Virus record (IMG/VR): IMGVR_UViG_3300043449_000907
Span: 1-40,702 of that record
DNA: 40,702 nucleotides
Reading direction: 5' to 3' (one strand)
DNA from: a virus
Below, in pieces: positions 24,874 through 30,449 of the stretch; positions within the stretch are counted from its first letter, which is position 1, and every line of letters begins with the position of its first letter. The notes below the pieces were generated by a model. The model was not told the DNA's origin and searched no databases. It worked only from the letters and a program-made list of their open reading frames with translations. The position numbers were made by a program, and so were the translations under genes.

Positions 24874-25140
24874 TTACTTGTCTTTACTAGCTATATATGT
24901 AATTAGCAAATCATAAACACGATCAAGCTTTTTATCCATGCTTCTTCTCATAGCATCTGCTTCGTTAACACGTGCCTCAAGCATATTGACTTTATCTTTT
25001 AAACTTCCGCCACCATTCGGTTTGAGTTCTGCGAAATAATGCTTTACGAGCCATCTGACTCCTGCTGCAGTAAGCGACAAAATAGTAGCTGCGGAAATAA
25101 CAATTCCCATGATCATTTGAGCGGAGTTGAGAGAATTCAT
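24874..25140 (-). CDS. One-pass membrane protein, holin-like (DUF2746-like)
   Basis: 88 residues. A single hydrophobic helix at residues about 9-33 (MIMGIVISAATILSLTAAGVRWLV) is followed by a short loop (KHYFAELKPNGGGSL) and a coiled coil to the end (KDKVNMLEARVNEADAMRRSMDKKLDRVYDLLITYIASK). This is the layout of small membrane proteins annotated as DUF2746 or holin-like near lysis or tail genes of actinobacterial phages. A TATAAT lies 9 nt before the ATG, so its leader would be almost absent. No lysin gene is in the window to support a lysis role. Confidence 0.6.
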   Translation of the reverse strand: MNSLNSAQMIMGIVISAATILSLTAAGVRWLVKHYFAELKPNGGGSLKDKVNMLEARVNEADAMRRSMDKKLDRVYDLLITYIASKDK

Positions 25141-25171
25141 AATAACATAATTATACTTGAGTTTTTAACAG

Positions 25172-25180
25172 TTATCCACA
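25172..25180 (+). promoter_or_regulatory. Isolated DnaA box
   Basis: A perfect TTATCCACA between the membrane-protein gene and the methyltransferase terminator. Other perfect boxes lie at 29.85, 33.84-33.87 and 39.26-39.55 kb. Confidence 0.5.
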
Positions 25181-25265
25181 GTTTGTGTATAAAAGCGAAG
25201 CGGAGAATACGTTTTTAAGTAACGGGGTAAAGTTCGCCGTATAAGTAGTTCCAACCCCAAATAAG

Positions 25266-25292
25266 CAAAAAGCCCACTCTAAAAGAGTGAGC
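25266..25292 (-). terminator. Rho-independent terminator of the methyltransferase gene
   Basis: On the minus strand GCTCACTC, loop TTTTA, GAGTGGGC (one G-U pair), then TTTTT. It lies 20 nt after the stop of the methyltransferase gene. Confidence 0.75.
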
Positions 25293-25311
25293 AGTTGCTA
25301 ATCTAAGGGGA

Positions 25312-25998
25312 TTACTTCTTGATACCGAATGTAAATGAAGGATCTACCAATTCTAGGTTTACGACAAAGTCTTCTACCTGATTGATATTTGTAAGATCTG
25401 AGAAGTTTGCATTTAGATAATCTGCAGCATCATTCTTCTGAAGTCTTGAGTGAAGAGTAGCAATAAGTCCACCCTTCTTAAGATTCTTAACTGCTGAATC
25501 TACAAATTCCTTGTACTTGTCAAATCCCTTGTAACCACCAAAGATGACGTGATCTGGTGCATTCTCCCATGCGTGTGAGATAGGAAGATTCTTGATAACG
25601 TCTGGAAGGTATGGAGGACAAACCAGAATAGCATCAAACTTTGTGCTGACATCTAGTGAAGTGACATCTGCATTAACTGCAGTAAAGGTTACATCCTGTG
25701 ACTGTGCATTTGGAGTAATGAAAGAGTATGACTCTGCGTCATTTTCGTAAGCAGTAACTGTAGCTGTTGGATACATGTGCTTGAGGGCAATAGGAACAAA
25801 TCCTGCTCCAGCACCAAATACAGCAATGTTCTTGCCGTTGAGGTCGATATCATTATCTGTTACATAAGTATGAAGAGCAGCTGCAATGTAAACTGTAGCT
25901 GAAATTGGTGGGAAGACATTGTCATTAGCATATAGCGTAATGCTGTTTCCTTCAGTAACTTGCTTAGTTACGGTATAGTGATTATCTGGAAGGGCCAT
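25312..25998 (-). CDS. SAM-dependent N-methyltransferase (PrmC/HemK-like)
   Basis: 228 residues. Class I methyltransferase motifs: motif I IAVFGAGAGFVPIA at residues 58-71, acidic motif II in TAYENDAE (E85), NAD at 109-111 and the catalytic motif IV CPPY at 127-130. The NPPY family (HemK/PrmC, TrmN6 and related N-methyltransferases) has Asn in the first place; here it is Cys, which is unusual and may alter the substrate. The target could be a protein glutamine, a base or a small molecule; none is proven. The gene is probably leaderless: TATAAT ends exactly 6 nt before the ATG. It has its own terminator and is divergent to 26037. Confidence 0.72.
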   Translation of the reverse strand: MALPDNHYTVTKQVTEGNSITLYANDNVFPPISATVYIAAALHTYVTDNDIDLNGKNIAVFGAGAGFVPIALKHMYPTATVTAYENDAESYSFITPNAQSQDVTFTAVNADVTSLDVSTKFDAILVCPPYLPDVIKNLPISHAWENAPDHVIFGGYKGFDKYKEFVDSAVKNLKKGGLIATLHSRLQKNDAADYLNANFSDLTNINQVEDFVVNLELVDPSFTFGIKK

Positions 25999-26004
25999 GA
26001 AATT

Positions 26005-26030
26005 ATTATATCAGATATTTATGATAAAAT
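26005..26030. promoter_or_regulatory. Divergent leaderless -10 boxes
   Basis: Minus strand TATAAT (26005-26010) is 6 nt before the methyltransferase ATG. Plus strand TAAAAT (26025-26030) is 6 nt before the ATG at 26037. Neither has a good -35 and the two promoters overlap back to back. Confidence 0.6.
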
Positions 26031-26036
26031 GAGTAA

Positions 26037-26246
26037 ATGGAAAACCAGGGTAAAGATGTAACACCACTAGATCTATTTAATCCAAAGGCCCCTAGGAGCG
26101 ATACAGAGCTTAAGGAGCATAGAATGGATATATGTAGAGGCTGTGAGCATTTCAGAGAAAGATCGGAAAGATGTATGAAGTGTGGTTGTTTTATGCAACT
26201 CAAAAGCACCTTGCTTATGGCTAAGTGTCCTATTGGGAAATGGTGA
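26037..26246 (+). CDS. Small zinc-ribbon protein (phage CxxC...CxxCGCF family)
   Basis: 69 residues. The C-terminal 37 residues (DICRGCEHFRERSERCMKCG then CFMQLKSTLLMAKCPIGKW) form a zinc ribbon with CxxC, CxxCxC and a final Cys before PIGKW. This type is frequent in T4-like and other phages, with no known role. It is probably leaderless and is the first rightward gene. A hairpin ACGAAC/GTTCGT follows at 26259-26273. Confidence 0.75.
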   Translation: MENQGKDVTPLDLFNPKAPRSDTELKEHRMDICRGCEHFRERSERCMKCGCFMQLKSTLLMAKCPIGKW

Positions 26247-26289
26247 CTTTGAGTCAAGACGAACTGTGTTCGTTATATACCGTCCAAAT

Positions 26290-26317
26290 TTGACAAATCC
26301 TTAAGTTGTGCTATCAT
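26290..26317 (+). promoter_or_regulatory. Sigma-70-type promoter
   Basis: TTGACA, 16 bp, TATCAT. It drives the gene at 26350, which has AGGAAAAGGAGA as ribosome site. Confidence 0.6.
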
Positions 26318-26349
26318 TGTATTAACCTAATTAGGAAAAGGAGACAGTT

Positions 26350-26544
26350 ATGCTAATGCGTCAAGAAGTCGTAGATCTTATGACTAACGCCATTGAGAAC
26401 ATGAATCGTCAAATGGCTGTTCAGCAGAATGCACCATCAGACCAAGTTGAAGAAGCTATTTCACAGCAAAAGCCTCAGCTAATGTATGTAAATGGATTGC
26501 TTTATGATCTACTAGTAGAAAATGGTGTTATTGTTAATCGTTAA
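26350..26544 (+). CDS. Hypothetical protein
   Basis: 64 residues. Mostly helical (VVDLMTNAIENMNRQMAVQQNAPSDQVEEAISQQK), ending in LMYVNGLLYDLLVENGVIVNR. Preceded by a strong ribosome site, with its own promoter and a strong terminator just after the stop, so it is a single-gene unit. No family recognised. Confidence 0.7.
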   Translation: MLMRQEVVDLMTNAIENMNRQMAVQQNAPSDQVEEAISQQKPQLMYVNGLLYDLLVENGVIVNR

Positions 26545-26707
26545 CAATACCCTTCAAAATTAGACCAGACTCGGTTTCGACTGTATCTGGTCTTTTTTTA
26601 TGATCATTTTCTGATTTGTGAGAACAGCCATTACAGCAAAAATCTGAAAATATTTTCATAGGCCAATTATCGTATTGGGGATATTCTTTATCAAAGCTAT
26701 CTGTCAT
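26534..26707 (-). CDS. Small Cys-containing protein, antisense and probably leaderless
   Basis: 57 residues from MTDSFDKEYPQYDNWP. The ATG stands exactly 6 nt after TATAAT on the minus strand. CCNGC in the middle and a basic patch (HKSENDHKKRP) suggest a metal site. The last 11 nt overlap the convergent plus-strand gene, and a plus-strand terminator stem is embedded in its coding part. That double use lowers my confidence. Confidence 0.4.
   Translation of the reverse strand: MTDSFDKEYPQYDNWPMKIFSDFCCNGCSHKSENDHKKRPDTVETESGLILKGIVND
26562..26599 (+). terminator. Rho-independent terminator
   Basis: AGACCAGA (26562-26569), loop, TCTGGTCT (26586-26593) then a run of seven T. It ends the 26350-26544 unit. 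Confidence 0.85.
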
Positions 26708-26828
26708 GATTCTATTATACCCTGGACAAAATCTGAAAAATTTCATTTTTGAGAAAATCTGAATATTTTTTAAATATGTACGATACACGATTTAGAATGA
26801 AAAAACCTGCAAAAATAGTGAGCACATT

Positions 26829-26850
26829 GTTATCAAAACGTTATCAAAAC
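26829..26850 (+). promoter_or_regulatory. 11-bp tandem operator, best copy
   Basis: Two perfect copies of GTTATCAAAAC, 20 bp upstream of the -30 element at 26871. Confidence 0.6.
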
Positions 26851-26870
26851 ACCCCACTGGGTGCTTGAAT

Positions 26871-26893
26871 TTGTCAGTGGGGGGTGCTATGCT
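26871..26893 (+). promoter_or_regulatory. Fixed-spacing promoter H
   Basis: TTGTCA, exactly 11 bp (GTGGGGGGTGC), TATGCT, 34 bp before the ATG of the next gene. A CACCCCACTG / CAGTGGGG inverted repeat spans its 5' side. Confidence 0.6.
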
Positions 26894-26926
26894 ATAAGCA
26901 TAGAAAGTAAAAAGAAAGGACATAAA

Positions 26927-27274
26927 ATGTCACTAGTAATAACAAAAGAAAACTTCGATGAAGTTCGTACCAATGGAATCGGTAACGGTTTCTCAGTAAT
27001 AAATCCTGCTGATGGTTTCCGTAAGGATAACCGCCTATGGTTTGGTACTTGTTCAGTATGTAATGAATCAGTAACTAACTCTGCTGTATCAGGTAGAGGT
27101 TGGGAACACACTGTGTTTCTAATGAAGGGTTACTTCTCTAAGGATAACTACCTAAAGGGAATAACTAATCACGCTAGTAGTAAGCACGTTACTTACTGCC
27201 CTACTCAAAAGGGTGAATCTATCCCTTGCGAAATCTACTACATGGAAAATGGTGAAAAGGTTATCGTAGAATAA
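26927..27274 (+). CDS. Hypothetical protein with possible zinc site
   Basis: 115 residues from MSLVITKENFDEVRTNG; AGAAAGGA precedes this ATG. Residues about 44-47 (CSVC) together with the later HASSKHVTYC could bind zinc. GNGFSVINPADGFRKDNRLWFGTCSVC is followed by GWEHTVFLMKGYFSKDNYL. Cysteine-rich proteins of this kind are numerous in the early region; no family recognised. Driven by promoter H. Confidence 0.7.
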   Translation: MSLVITKENFDEVRTNGIGNGFSVINPADGFRKDNRLWFGTCSVCNESVTNSAVSGRGWEHTVFLMKGYFSKDNYLKGITNHASSKHVTYCPTQKGESIPCEIYYMENGEKVIVE

Positions 27275-27296
27275 CCCACCATAACACGGCGTGTCA

Positions 27297-27328
27297 GCTT
27301 GACAAATGATCATAAAAGGGCTCGCCCC
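27297..27328 (+). repeat. CGGCGTGTC motif and GGGCTCGCCCC element
   Basis: CGGCGTGTC at 27297-27305 and GGGCTCGCCCC at 27318-27328, both found in further intergenic regions to the right. An AATGTCCGATTTGTAC motif starts right after it and a second AATGTCCG lies at about 27376; it recurs at 28610 and 31461. Confidence 0.5.
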
Positions 27329-27400
27329 AATGTCCGATTTGTACCTTTTATCATGTGATATAAAACACCCTATAAATGTCCGTTTTGTGCGTGTCGAAAC

Positions 27401-27429
27401 TTGACTTTTGGGGATATCTGTGCTAGTAT
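27401..27429 (+). promoter_or_regulatory. Sigma-70-type promoter M
   Basis: TTGACT, 17 bp, TAGTAT with an extended TGTGC upstream. It stands 100 bp before promoter A and would first read a short leader. Confidence 0.65.
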
Positions 27430-27435
27430 TCTACT

Positions 27436-27527
27436 ATAAACAATTAAATAAAGATAAATAAGGTAATGAGCCTAAGCAAATAAATGTGACTAGTATCACA
27501 GTGAGCCTTAGCAAATAAAGCCCCTAT
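27436..27527 (+). ncRNA. Leader between tandem promoters with twin MSLSK mini-ORFs
   Basis: The leader contains ATG AGC CTA AGC AAA TAA (27466-27483) and GTG AGC CTT AGC AAA TAA (27501-27518), which encode the same five residues. Between them is TGTG-8-CACA (27485-27500). A second leader at 28552-28632 shares ATAAA, AAATA, AGATAAATAA and TGTG-8-CACA. Could be a leader-peptide device or a small RNA. Confidence 0.4.
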
Positions 27528-27550
27528 TTGTCAGACCCCTATGCTAGGAT
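27528..27550 (+). promoter_or_regulatory. Fixed-spacing promoter A
   Basis: TTGTCA, 11 bp (GACCCCTATGC), TAGGAT, 34 bp before the ATG at 27584. Confidence 0.6.
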
Positions 27551-27583
27551 AGTCCTATCAGTTAATAAAGAAAGGTTGTCAAA

Positions 27584-27766
27584 ATGATAACACTAGAAAA
27601 AACAATAACATGCGAAAAGCATGTCCCTAATAAGTCTGCTAAGTCATTCCACAATGACACTTGCTACACATTCTGTGAATCATGTGAGCAGAATATCGAA
27701 TCATGGTATATGGACTATGATAGTGACCGACTATCTGGTTGGTCAGATTGGAAGGTATCTAACTAA
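27584..27766 (+). CDS. Small zinc-finger-like protein
   Basis: 60 residues. Cys/His residues C10, H13, C27, C31 and C34 (CEKHVPN ... CYTFCESC) can form a zinc knuckle; the tail has SGWSDWKVSN. RBS AAAGAAAGG. First gene of a three-gene unit with TAATG coupling to the next. Confidence 0.7.
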   Translation: MITLEKTITCEKHVPNKSAKSFHNDTCYTFCESCEQNIESWYMDYDSDRLSGWSDWKVSN

Positions 27767-27942
27767 TGTATAAAGTAAAACTAGAATCGTTCAATGGTAA
27801 TGTCTCTACAATTACCCTACCTAATAAAGAGGCAGTAGAGTCTTTCATCTCTGCCTACCCTGAAAAATTGCCTACTGGTACAGCGATAAAGGTATCGTGT
27901 GACCTACTAGGTATCCGTGGCTCTATTGTAGGAAAGGCTTAA
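27766..27942 (+). CDS. Small hypothetical protein
   Basis: 58 residues beginning MYKVKLESFNGNVSTITLPN and ending CDLLGIRGSIVGKA, beta-rich. The start shares one base with the stop of the gene before (TAATG). No family recognised. Confidence 0.65.
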   Translation: MYKVKLESFNGNVSTITLPNKEAVESFISAYPEKLPTGTAIKVSCDLLGIRGSIVGKA

Positions 27943-27945
27943 TAA

Positions 27946-28107
27946 ATGAAAACATGTAAAGTAATAAATTGCGAAAATACTAACCTAGTATATAGTGGCA
28001 TAGATGCCCTTATGCTGGGGGGTATCCCTACTGAGACCTATTGCTACACCTGTGCAGCTGCCTATGCAGTAATAAGTGCAGATGTAGAAGAATTGCTAAA
28101 TGTCTGA
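27946..28107 (+). CDS. Small double-CxxC zinc protein
   Basis: 53 residues. C4 and C9 (TCKVINC) plus C33 and C36 (CYTC) fit a treble-clef-like zinc site. A GGAAAGG ribosome site lies in the end of the previous gene. Its last codons run into promoter B. Confidence 0.65.
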   Translation: MKTCKVINCENTNLVYSGIDALMLGGIPTETYCYTCAAAYAVISADVEELLNV

Positions 28108-28122
28108 CCCCTGTGTTAGAAT
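28100..28122 (+). promoter_or_regulatory. Fixed-spacing promoter B
   Basis: ATGTCT, 11 bp (GACCCCTGTGT), TAGAAT, 31 bp before the ATG at 28153; it overlaps the end of the preceding gene. Confidence 0.6.
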
Positions 28123-28152
28123 AATGGCATAAAGAAAGAAAGGAAAACTAAA

Positions 28153-28299
28153 ATGTCAAAAGTAATCTGTGTGTTTTGTGAAAACATCTACTCTGAGGGC
28201 GTAATGGTCTGTCAGGAATGTAATGAATACAAGGGGCTTATGCCGTTAGAACAGGCTAAGCAAACCTACGACTTTCTAAACCTAGAAGATGAGGAATAA
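28153..28299 (+). CDS. Small zinc-ribbon protein
   Basis: 48 residues. CVFC at residues 6-9 and CQEC at 20-23 form a compact zinc ribbon, followed by an acidic helix (EQAKQTYDFLNLEDEE). RBS AAGAAAGGAA. Typical early microprotein, function unknown. Confidence 0.7.
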   Translation: MSKVICVFCENIYSEGVMVCQECNEYKGLMPLEQAKQTYDFLNLEDEE

Positions 28300-28304
28300 A
28301 ATAA

Positions 28305-28436
28305 ATGATTTTCTATAACGGATTTAATTTGCTTGTTGATATCGTAATCGGTTTTCTAGTTTTTAAACTTGCGTATTCTAGTGGATACAATAAAGGTTTT
28401 AATGACTCAGAAGATTTGAATGGTCCCCCGTTTTAA
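28305..28436 (+). CDS. Small membrane protein
   Basis: 43 residues with one hydrophobic helix (LLVDIVIGFLVFKLAY), a short N-terminus and a tail with SGYNKGFNDSEDLNGPPF. GAGGA lies 9 nt before the ATG inside the end of the previous gene. Its stop lies in a CCCG-TTTTAA-CGGG hairpin that begins an intergenic element. Confidence 0.6.
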   Translation: MIFYNGFNLLVDIVIGFLVFKLAYSSGYNKGFNDSEDLNGPPF

Positions 28437-28469
28437 CGGGATCCATTTTATCCGAACATCTGTTCGAAA

Positions 28470-28514
28470 GGGCGAGCCCCGTTATCAAATTGTTATAATT
28501 CTTACGGCGTGTCG
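28470..28514 (+). repeat. Intergenic element: GGGCGAGCCCC, operator, CGGCGTGTCG
   Basis: GGGCGAGCCCC at 28470-28480 is followed without a gap by GTTATCAAATTGTTATAATT (28481-28500) and CGGCGTGTCG (28505-28514), just upstream of promoter N. The same parts in changed order are found in six other intergenic regions. Confidence 0.55.
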
Positions 28515-28516
28515 AT

Positions 28517-28545
28517 TTGACTTTTTAAGTTATGTGTGCTAGTCT
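28517..28545 (+). promoter_or_regulatory. Sigma-70-type promoter N
   Basis: TTGACT, 17 bp, TAGTCT with extended TGTGC. It precedes promoter C by about 115 bp, an arrangement parallel to M and A. Confidence 0.6.
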
Positions 28546-28551
28546 TATCTC

Positions 28552-28632
28552 ATAAAATTAAATAGTAGATAAATAAATGTGGTTCAAATCACAATCCCAA
28601 AAGTCGGGAATGTCCGAATTGTACCTCTCAAT
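28552..28632 (+). ncRNA. Leader between promoters N and C
   Basis: Shares ATAAA...AAATA..AGATAAATAA and a TGTG-8-CACA hairpin (28579-28594) with the leader at 27436-27527. It adds a TCCC/GGGA hairpin and an AATGTCCGAATTGTAC motif. It has no MSLSK mini-ORF. Confidence 0.35.
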
Positions 28633-28655
28633 TTGTCAGACCCCCCTGCTATACT
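28633..28655 (+). promoter_or_regulatory. Fixed-spacing promoter C
   Basis: TTGTCA, 11 bp (GACCCCCCTGC), TATACT, 48 bp before the ATG at 28703. Confidence 0.6.
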
Positions 28656-28702
28656 TTCAGGTATAGAAGGTTAAAGAAAGTCTCTTGAAAGGAGAACTAA
28701 AA

Positions 28703-28999
28703 ATGAAAAAGTTTCGTTCTATTGAAATCGGTTCAGCCGTTGCTATCTACAATCGTGCAGGTAGTAAAAAAATCGAAGGTTCAGAAAAGCCTAACGGCTC
28801 TTTCTTAGCCCGTAAAATGTTCTACACTAATCCTGTTGCTGTTGGTACAGTAACTAAGATTCACGGGCACAATGCCCACGCTGTCCGTATCACTCTTGAT
28901 AACGGAAAAGAAATTGAAATGGGTTTAGATACTCACTATCACCTAAATGGTGAAATCGGTGAGTGTGTTGCTCACCAAGATAATTACTCAATTATCTAA
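28703..28999 (+). CDS. Hypothetical beta-barrel-like protein
   Basis: 98 residues from MKKFRSIEIGSAVAIYN, with AAAGGAGAACT before the ATG. VGTVTKIHGHNAHAVRITLDNGKEIEMG looks like an SH3-like or KOW-type barrel with histidines in the loops. Function unknown; single-gene unit between promoters C and D. Confidence 0.68.
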   Translation: MKKFRSIEIGSAVAIYNRAGSKKIEGSEKPNGSFLARKMFYTNPVAVGTVTKIHGHNAHAVRITLDNGKEIEMGLDTHYHLNGEIGECVAHQDNYSII

Positions 29000-29022
29000 A
29001 TGTCAGACCCCTGTTATATAAT
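29000..29022 (+). promoter_or_regulatory. Fixed-spacing promoter D
   Basis: ATGTCA, 11 bp (GACCCCTGTTA), TATAAT, 28 bp before the ATG at 29050. Its first base is directly after the stop of the previous gene. Confidence 0.65.
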
Positions 29023-29049
29023 TAAACTACTAAAGAAAGGTGACAACTA

Positions 29050-29250
29050 ATGTCAGCAAATGTATATACAATCGAAGAAGCCCTAAAGGGAACTTACTAT
29101 CGCTCACACACTCTTAGAGGTGTAATCGAATACGCAGAAAAGCGTGATGATGTTTGGTATCAAGGTGCAGAAGCGTACCTTGTAACTATCCGCCCAGAAT
29201 ACGGAATTGGGTATAAGTATCGTACTATCGCAGTAAAGGTTGGTGAATAA
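29050..29250 (+). CDS. Small hypothetical protein
   Basis: 66 residues (MSANVYTIEEALKGTYYRSH ... YRTIAVKVGE), alpha/beta. RBS AAAGAAAGG. First gene of a unit with 29252 and 29455. No family recognised. Confidence 0.65.
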   Translation: MSANVYTIEEALKGTYYRSHTLRGVIEYAEKRDDVWYQGAEAYLVTIRPEYGIGYKYRTIAVKVGE

Positions 29251-29251
29251 T

Positions 29252-29455
29252 ATGTATCAGATAACTGTTGCCTATGATGGAAATCAAATCCATTTCAATC
29301 AAAACTATGCAGATGCTCTTGAAGCATTTACCGCATTTAATAACTTCAAGGATTGGGGTTGGGCACTTGAATACTCAACTGTTAATCTCTCAATGCCAAC
29401 AGGCAAAATGTACACACGCATTTTTCACCGAGATGGAAAGGTGGTAACACGATAA
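29252..29455 (+). CDS. Small hypothetical protein
   Basis: 67 residues from the ATG of MYQITVAYDGNQIHFNQNY; upstream TTG/GTG codons lie in the end of the gene before. GGTTGGTG acts as ribosome site. Contains DALEAFTAFNNFKDWGWALEY. One-base overlap (TAATG) with the next gene. Confidence 0.65.
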   Translation: MYQITVAYDGNQIHFNQNYADALEAFTAFNNFKDWGWALEYSTVNLSMPTGKMYTRIFHRDGKVVTR

Positions 29456-29562
29456 TGGAAATATTTATCTGTTCTGGGTGCAATACCCTCGCAACTGTAA
29501 AAATGACAGGCGACACGATAACTGTCAATGCTTGCAAATGTCAGACCAATGCACTAAACTAA
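29455..29562 (+). CDS. 35-residue zinc microprotein
   Basis: C6-SG-C9 and C27-K-C29 (ACKCQT) can bind a metal. Coupled to the previous gene by TAATG. The end of its coding sequence doubles as promoter L. Confidence 0.55.
   Translation: MEIFICSGCNTLATVKMTGDTITVNACKCQTNALN
29538..29560 (+). promoter_or_regulatory. Fixed-spacing promoter L
   Basis: ATGTCA, 11 bp (GACCAATGCAC), TAAACT, 38 bp before the ATG at 29598; inside the end of the previous gene. Confidence 0.5.
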
Positions 29563-29597
29563 TAACACAAACCAAATAGAAAAGGATAGAAAATAAA

Positions 29598-29786
29598 ATG
29601 ATGACTCGTAAAGACTATGTAAAGACTGCACAGATTCTAAACAACTATGCAGATGAGATTGACTTTCTAGTATTGCAAGAAATTGCAGACGGATTCGCAG
29701 AAATGTTTGAGGCAGATAACCCAAACTTTAACTATCAGAAATTTATTGACGCTGTTTTTGAGCCAATAAATTCAGACGAAGAATAA
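29598..29786 (+). CDS. Small acidic helical protein
   Basis: 62 residues. The chain is helical (DYVKTAQILNNYADEIDFLVLQEIADGFAEMFEADNPNFNYQKFIDAVFEPI) and acidic. Proteins of this 'FIxAVFxP' type recur in phage early regions as far as I recall; function unknown. Two ATG codons in a row (29598, 29601) are possible starts; AAAGGATAG precedes. Confidence 0.68.
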   Translation: MMTRKDYVKTAQILNNYADEIDFLVLQEIADGFAEMFEADNPNFNYQKFIDAVFEPINSDEE

Positions 29787-29820
29787 AAAAGCTTCCCCTG
29801 TTGGGCGGATCGTAGAAATG

Positions 29821-29849
29821 CGACACGCCCGACTACGGGGGCGAGGCCC
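29821..29849 (-). repeat. CGACACGCC motif and GGGGGCGAGGCCC element
   Basis: CGACACGCC (29821-29829) is the reverse of CGGCGTGTC seen elsewhere. GGGGGCGAGGCCC (29837-29849) is a hairpin-forming version of the GC-rich element. GGGCG (29804) could pair with CGCCC and CGTAG with CTACG in a crossed way, a possible pseudoknot. Confidence 0.45.
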
Positions 29850-29870
29850 TGTGGATAACTTTGTGGATAA
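29850..29870 (-). promoter_or_regulatory. Pair of DnaA boxes
   Basis: TGTGGATAA at 29850-29858 and 29862-29870, start-to-start 12 bp, next to an operator repeat at 29873-29893. Confidence 0.55.
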
Positions 29871-29872
29871 CT

Positions 29873-29893
29873 ATTATAACGTTTTGATAACAT
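29873..29893 (-). promoter_or_regulatory. 11-bp tandem operator, reverse orientation
   Basis: On the minus strand GTTATCAAAAC followed by GTTATAATA. It lies 24 bp upstream of promoter O. Confidence 0.5.
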
Positions 29894-29916
29894 TTACGTA
29901 TTAAGTCATTAAGGAC

Positions 29917-29945
29917 TTGACTTCCTGATTCGAAAATGGTAGTAT
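29917..29945 (+). promoter_or_regulatory. Sigma-70-type promoter O of a leaderless gene
   Basis: TTGACT, 17 bp, TAGTAT, then exactly 6 nt to the ATG at 29952. The clearest case of a complete promoter driving a leaderless mRNA here. Confidence 0.7.
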
Positions 29946-29951
29946 TAAGTT

Positions 29952-30128
29952 ATGAAAAATAAGACTAAGAAATATCAACCAACGGCTAACCCTGCCTATG
30001 CCGAAGGTATGAGAGAGATTCGAAAGTCTAATGCTAGTGGCACTCACCTAGATCGAAGGACACGCCGATTAAGGACTAGACAAAGTGCTATCTATCGTGC
30101 TATTATTGACCAACAGAAAGAAGGATAA
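29952..30128 (+). CDS. Small basic protein
   Basis: 58 residues. N-terminus MKNKTKKYQPTANPAYAEGM, then basic THLDRRTRRLRTRQ. Similar Arg-rich small proteins with 'NPAYAEGMRE.R.S.A...H.DRRT' are, to my recollection, common in actinobacterial phages. It could bind nucleic acid. Leaderless; the stop is 2 nt before the next ATG. Confidence 0.68.
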   Translation: MKNKTKKYQPTANPAYAEGMREIRKSNASGTHLDRRTRRLRTRQSAIYRAIIDQQKEG

Positions 30129-30130
30129 CT

Positions 30131-30418
30131 ATGGGAAGCAACATGGCAACGGAATTGGCTGATAAAGACCTATTCCCTAATCTAACACTAGAAGACGCAA
30201 TTGGTATGCACTTACGTGGCAACCACTATCCACCTGTACCTCTAACTATGGTACAGCCTTGTATTGAAGCTATTAACGCTTACAATGAGGATGAAGGCTC
30301 ACGTATGATTACCCTGCCCGAAGGCGTATCTTGGCGTGGAGCAATTGAGGCACCTGCCTATGCAATTATTGAGGCACACCACCTTGACGCTTGGCTTGAC
30401 TTGGATGAAGATTACTGA
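30131..30418 (+). CDS. Hypothetical protein
   Basis: 95 residues: MATELADKDLFPNLTLEDAI, then a middle with YPPVPLTMVQPCIEAINAYNEDEG, LPEGVSWRGAIEAPAYAIIEAHHLDAWL. Family name not recognised, although the PPVP..MV.PC..AI pattern is familiar from actinobacterial phages. GAAGGATAAC precedes the first ATG. A promoter for the next gene lies in its last 25 nt. Confidence 0.7.
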   Translation: MGSNMATELADKDLFPNLTLEDAIGMHLRGNHYPPVPLTMVQPCIEAINAYNEDEGSRMITLPEGVSWRGAIEAPAYAIIEAHHLDAWLDLDEDY

Positions 30419-30424
30419 TAAAAT
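30396..30424 (+). promoter_or_regulatory. Sigma-70-type promoter
   Basis: TTGACT, 17 bp, TAAAAT, embedded in the end of the previous gene, 25 bp before the ATG of the GP88-like gene. Confidence 0.6.
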
Positions 30425-30449
30425 AGTTTAAAGAAAGAAAGGAACCCCT

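Noticed and set aside
25141-25311. attP or integration module near the methyltransferase
   Set aside because: No integrase, excisionase or tRNA-like identity segment is present; the stretch holds one DnaA box and a terminator.
27300-28520. CRISPR-like array from the recurring short motifs
   Set aside because: The motifs are short, of several kinds, unevenly spaced and differently ordered; there are no constant repeats with unique spacers and no cas genes.
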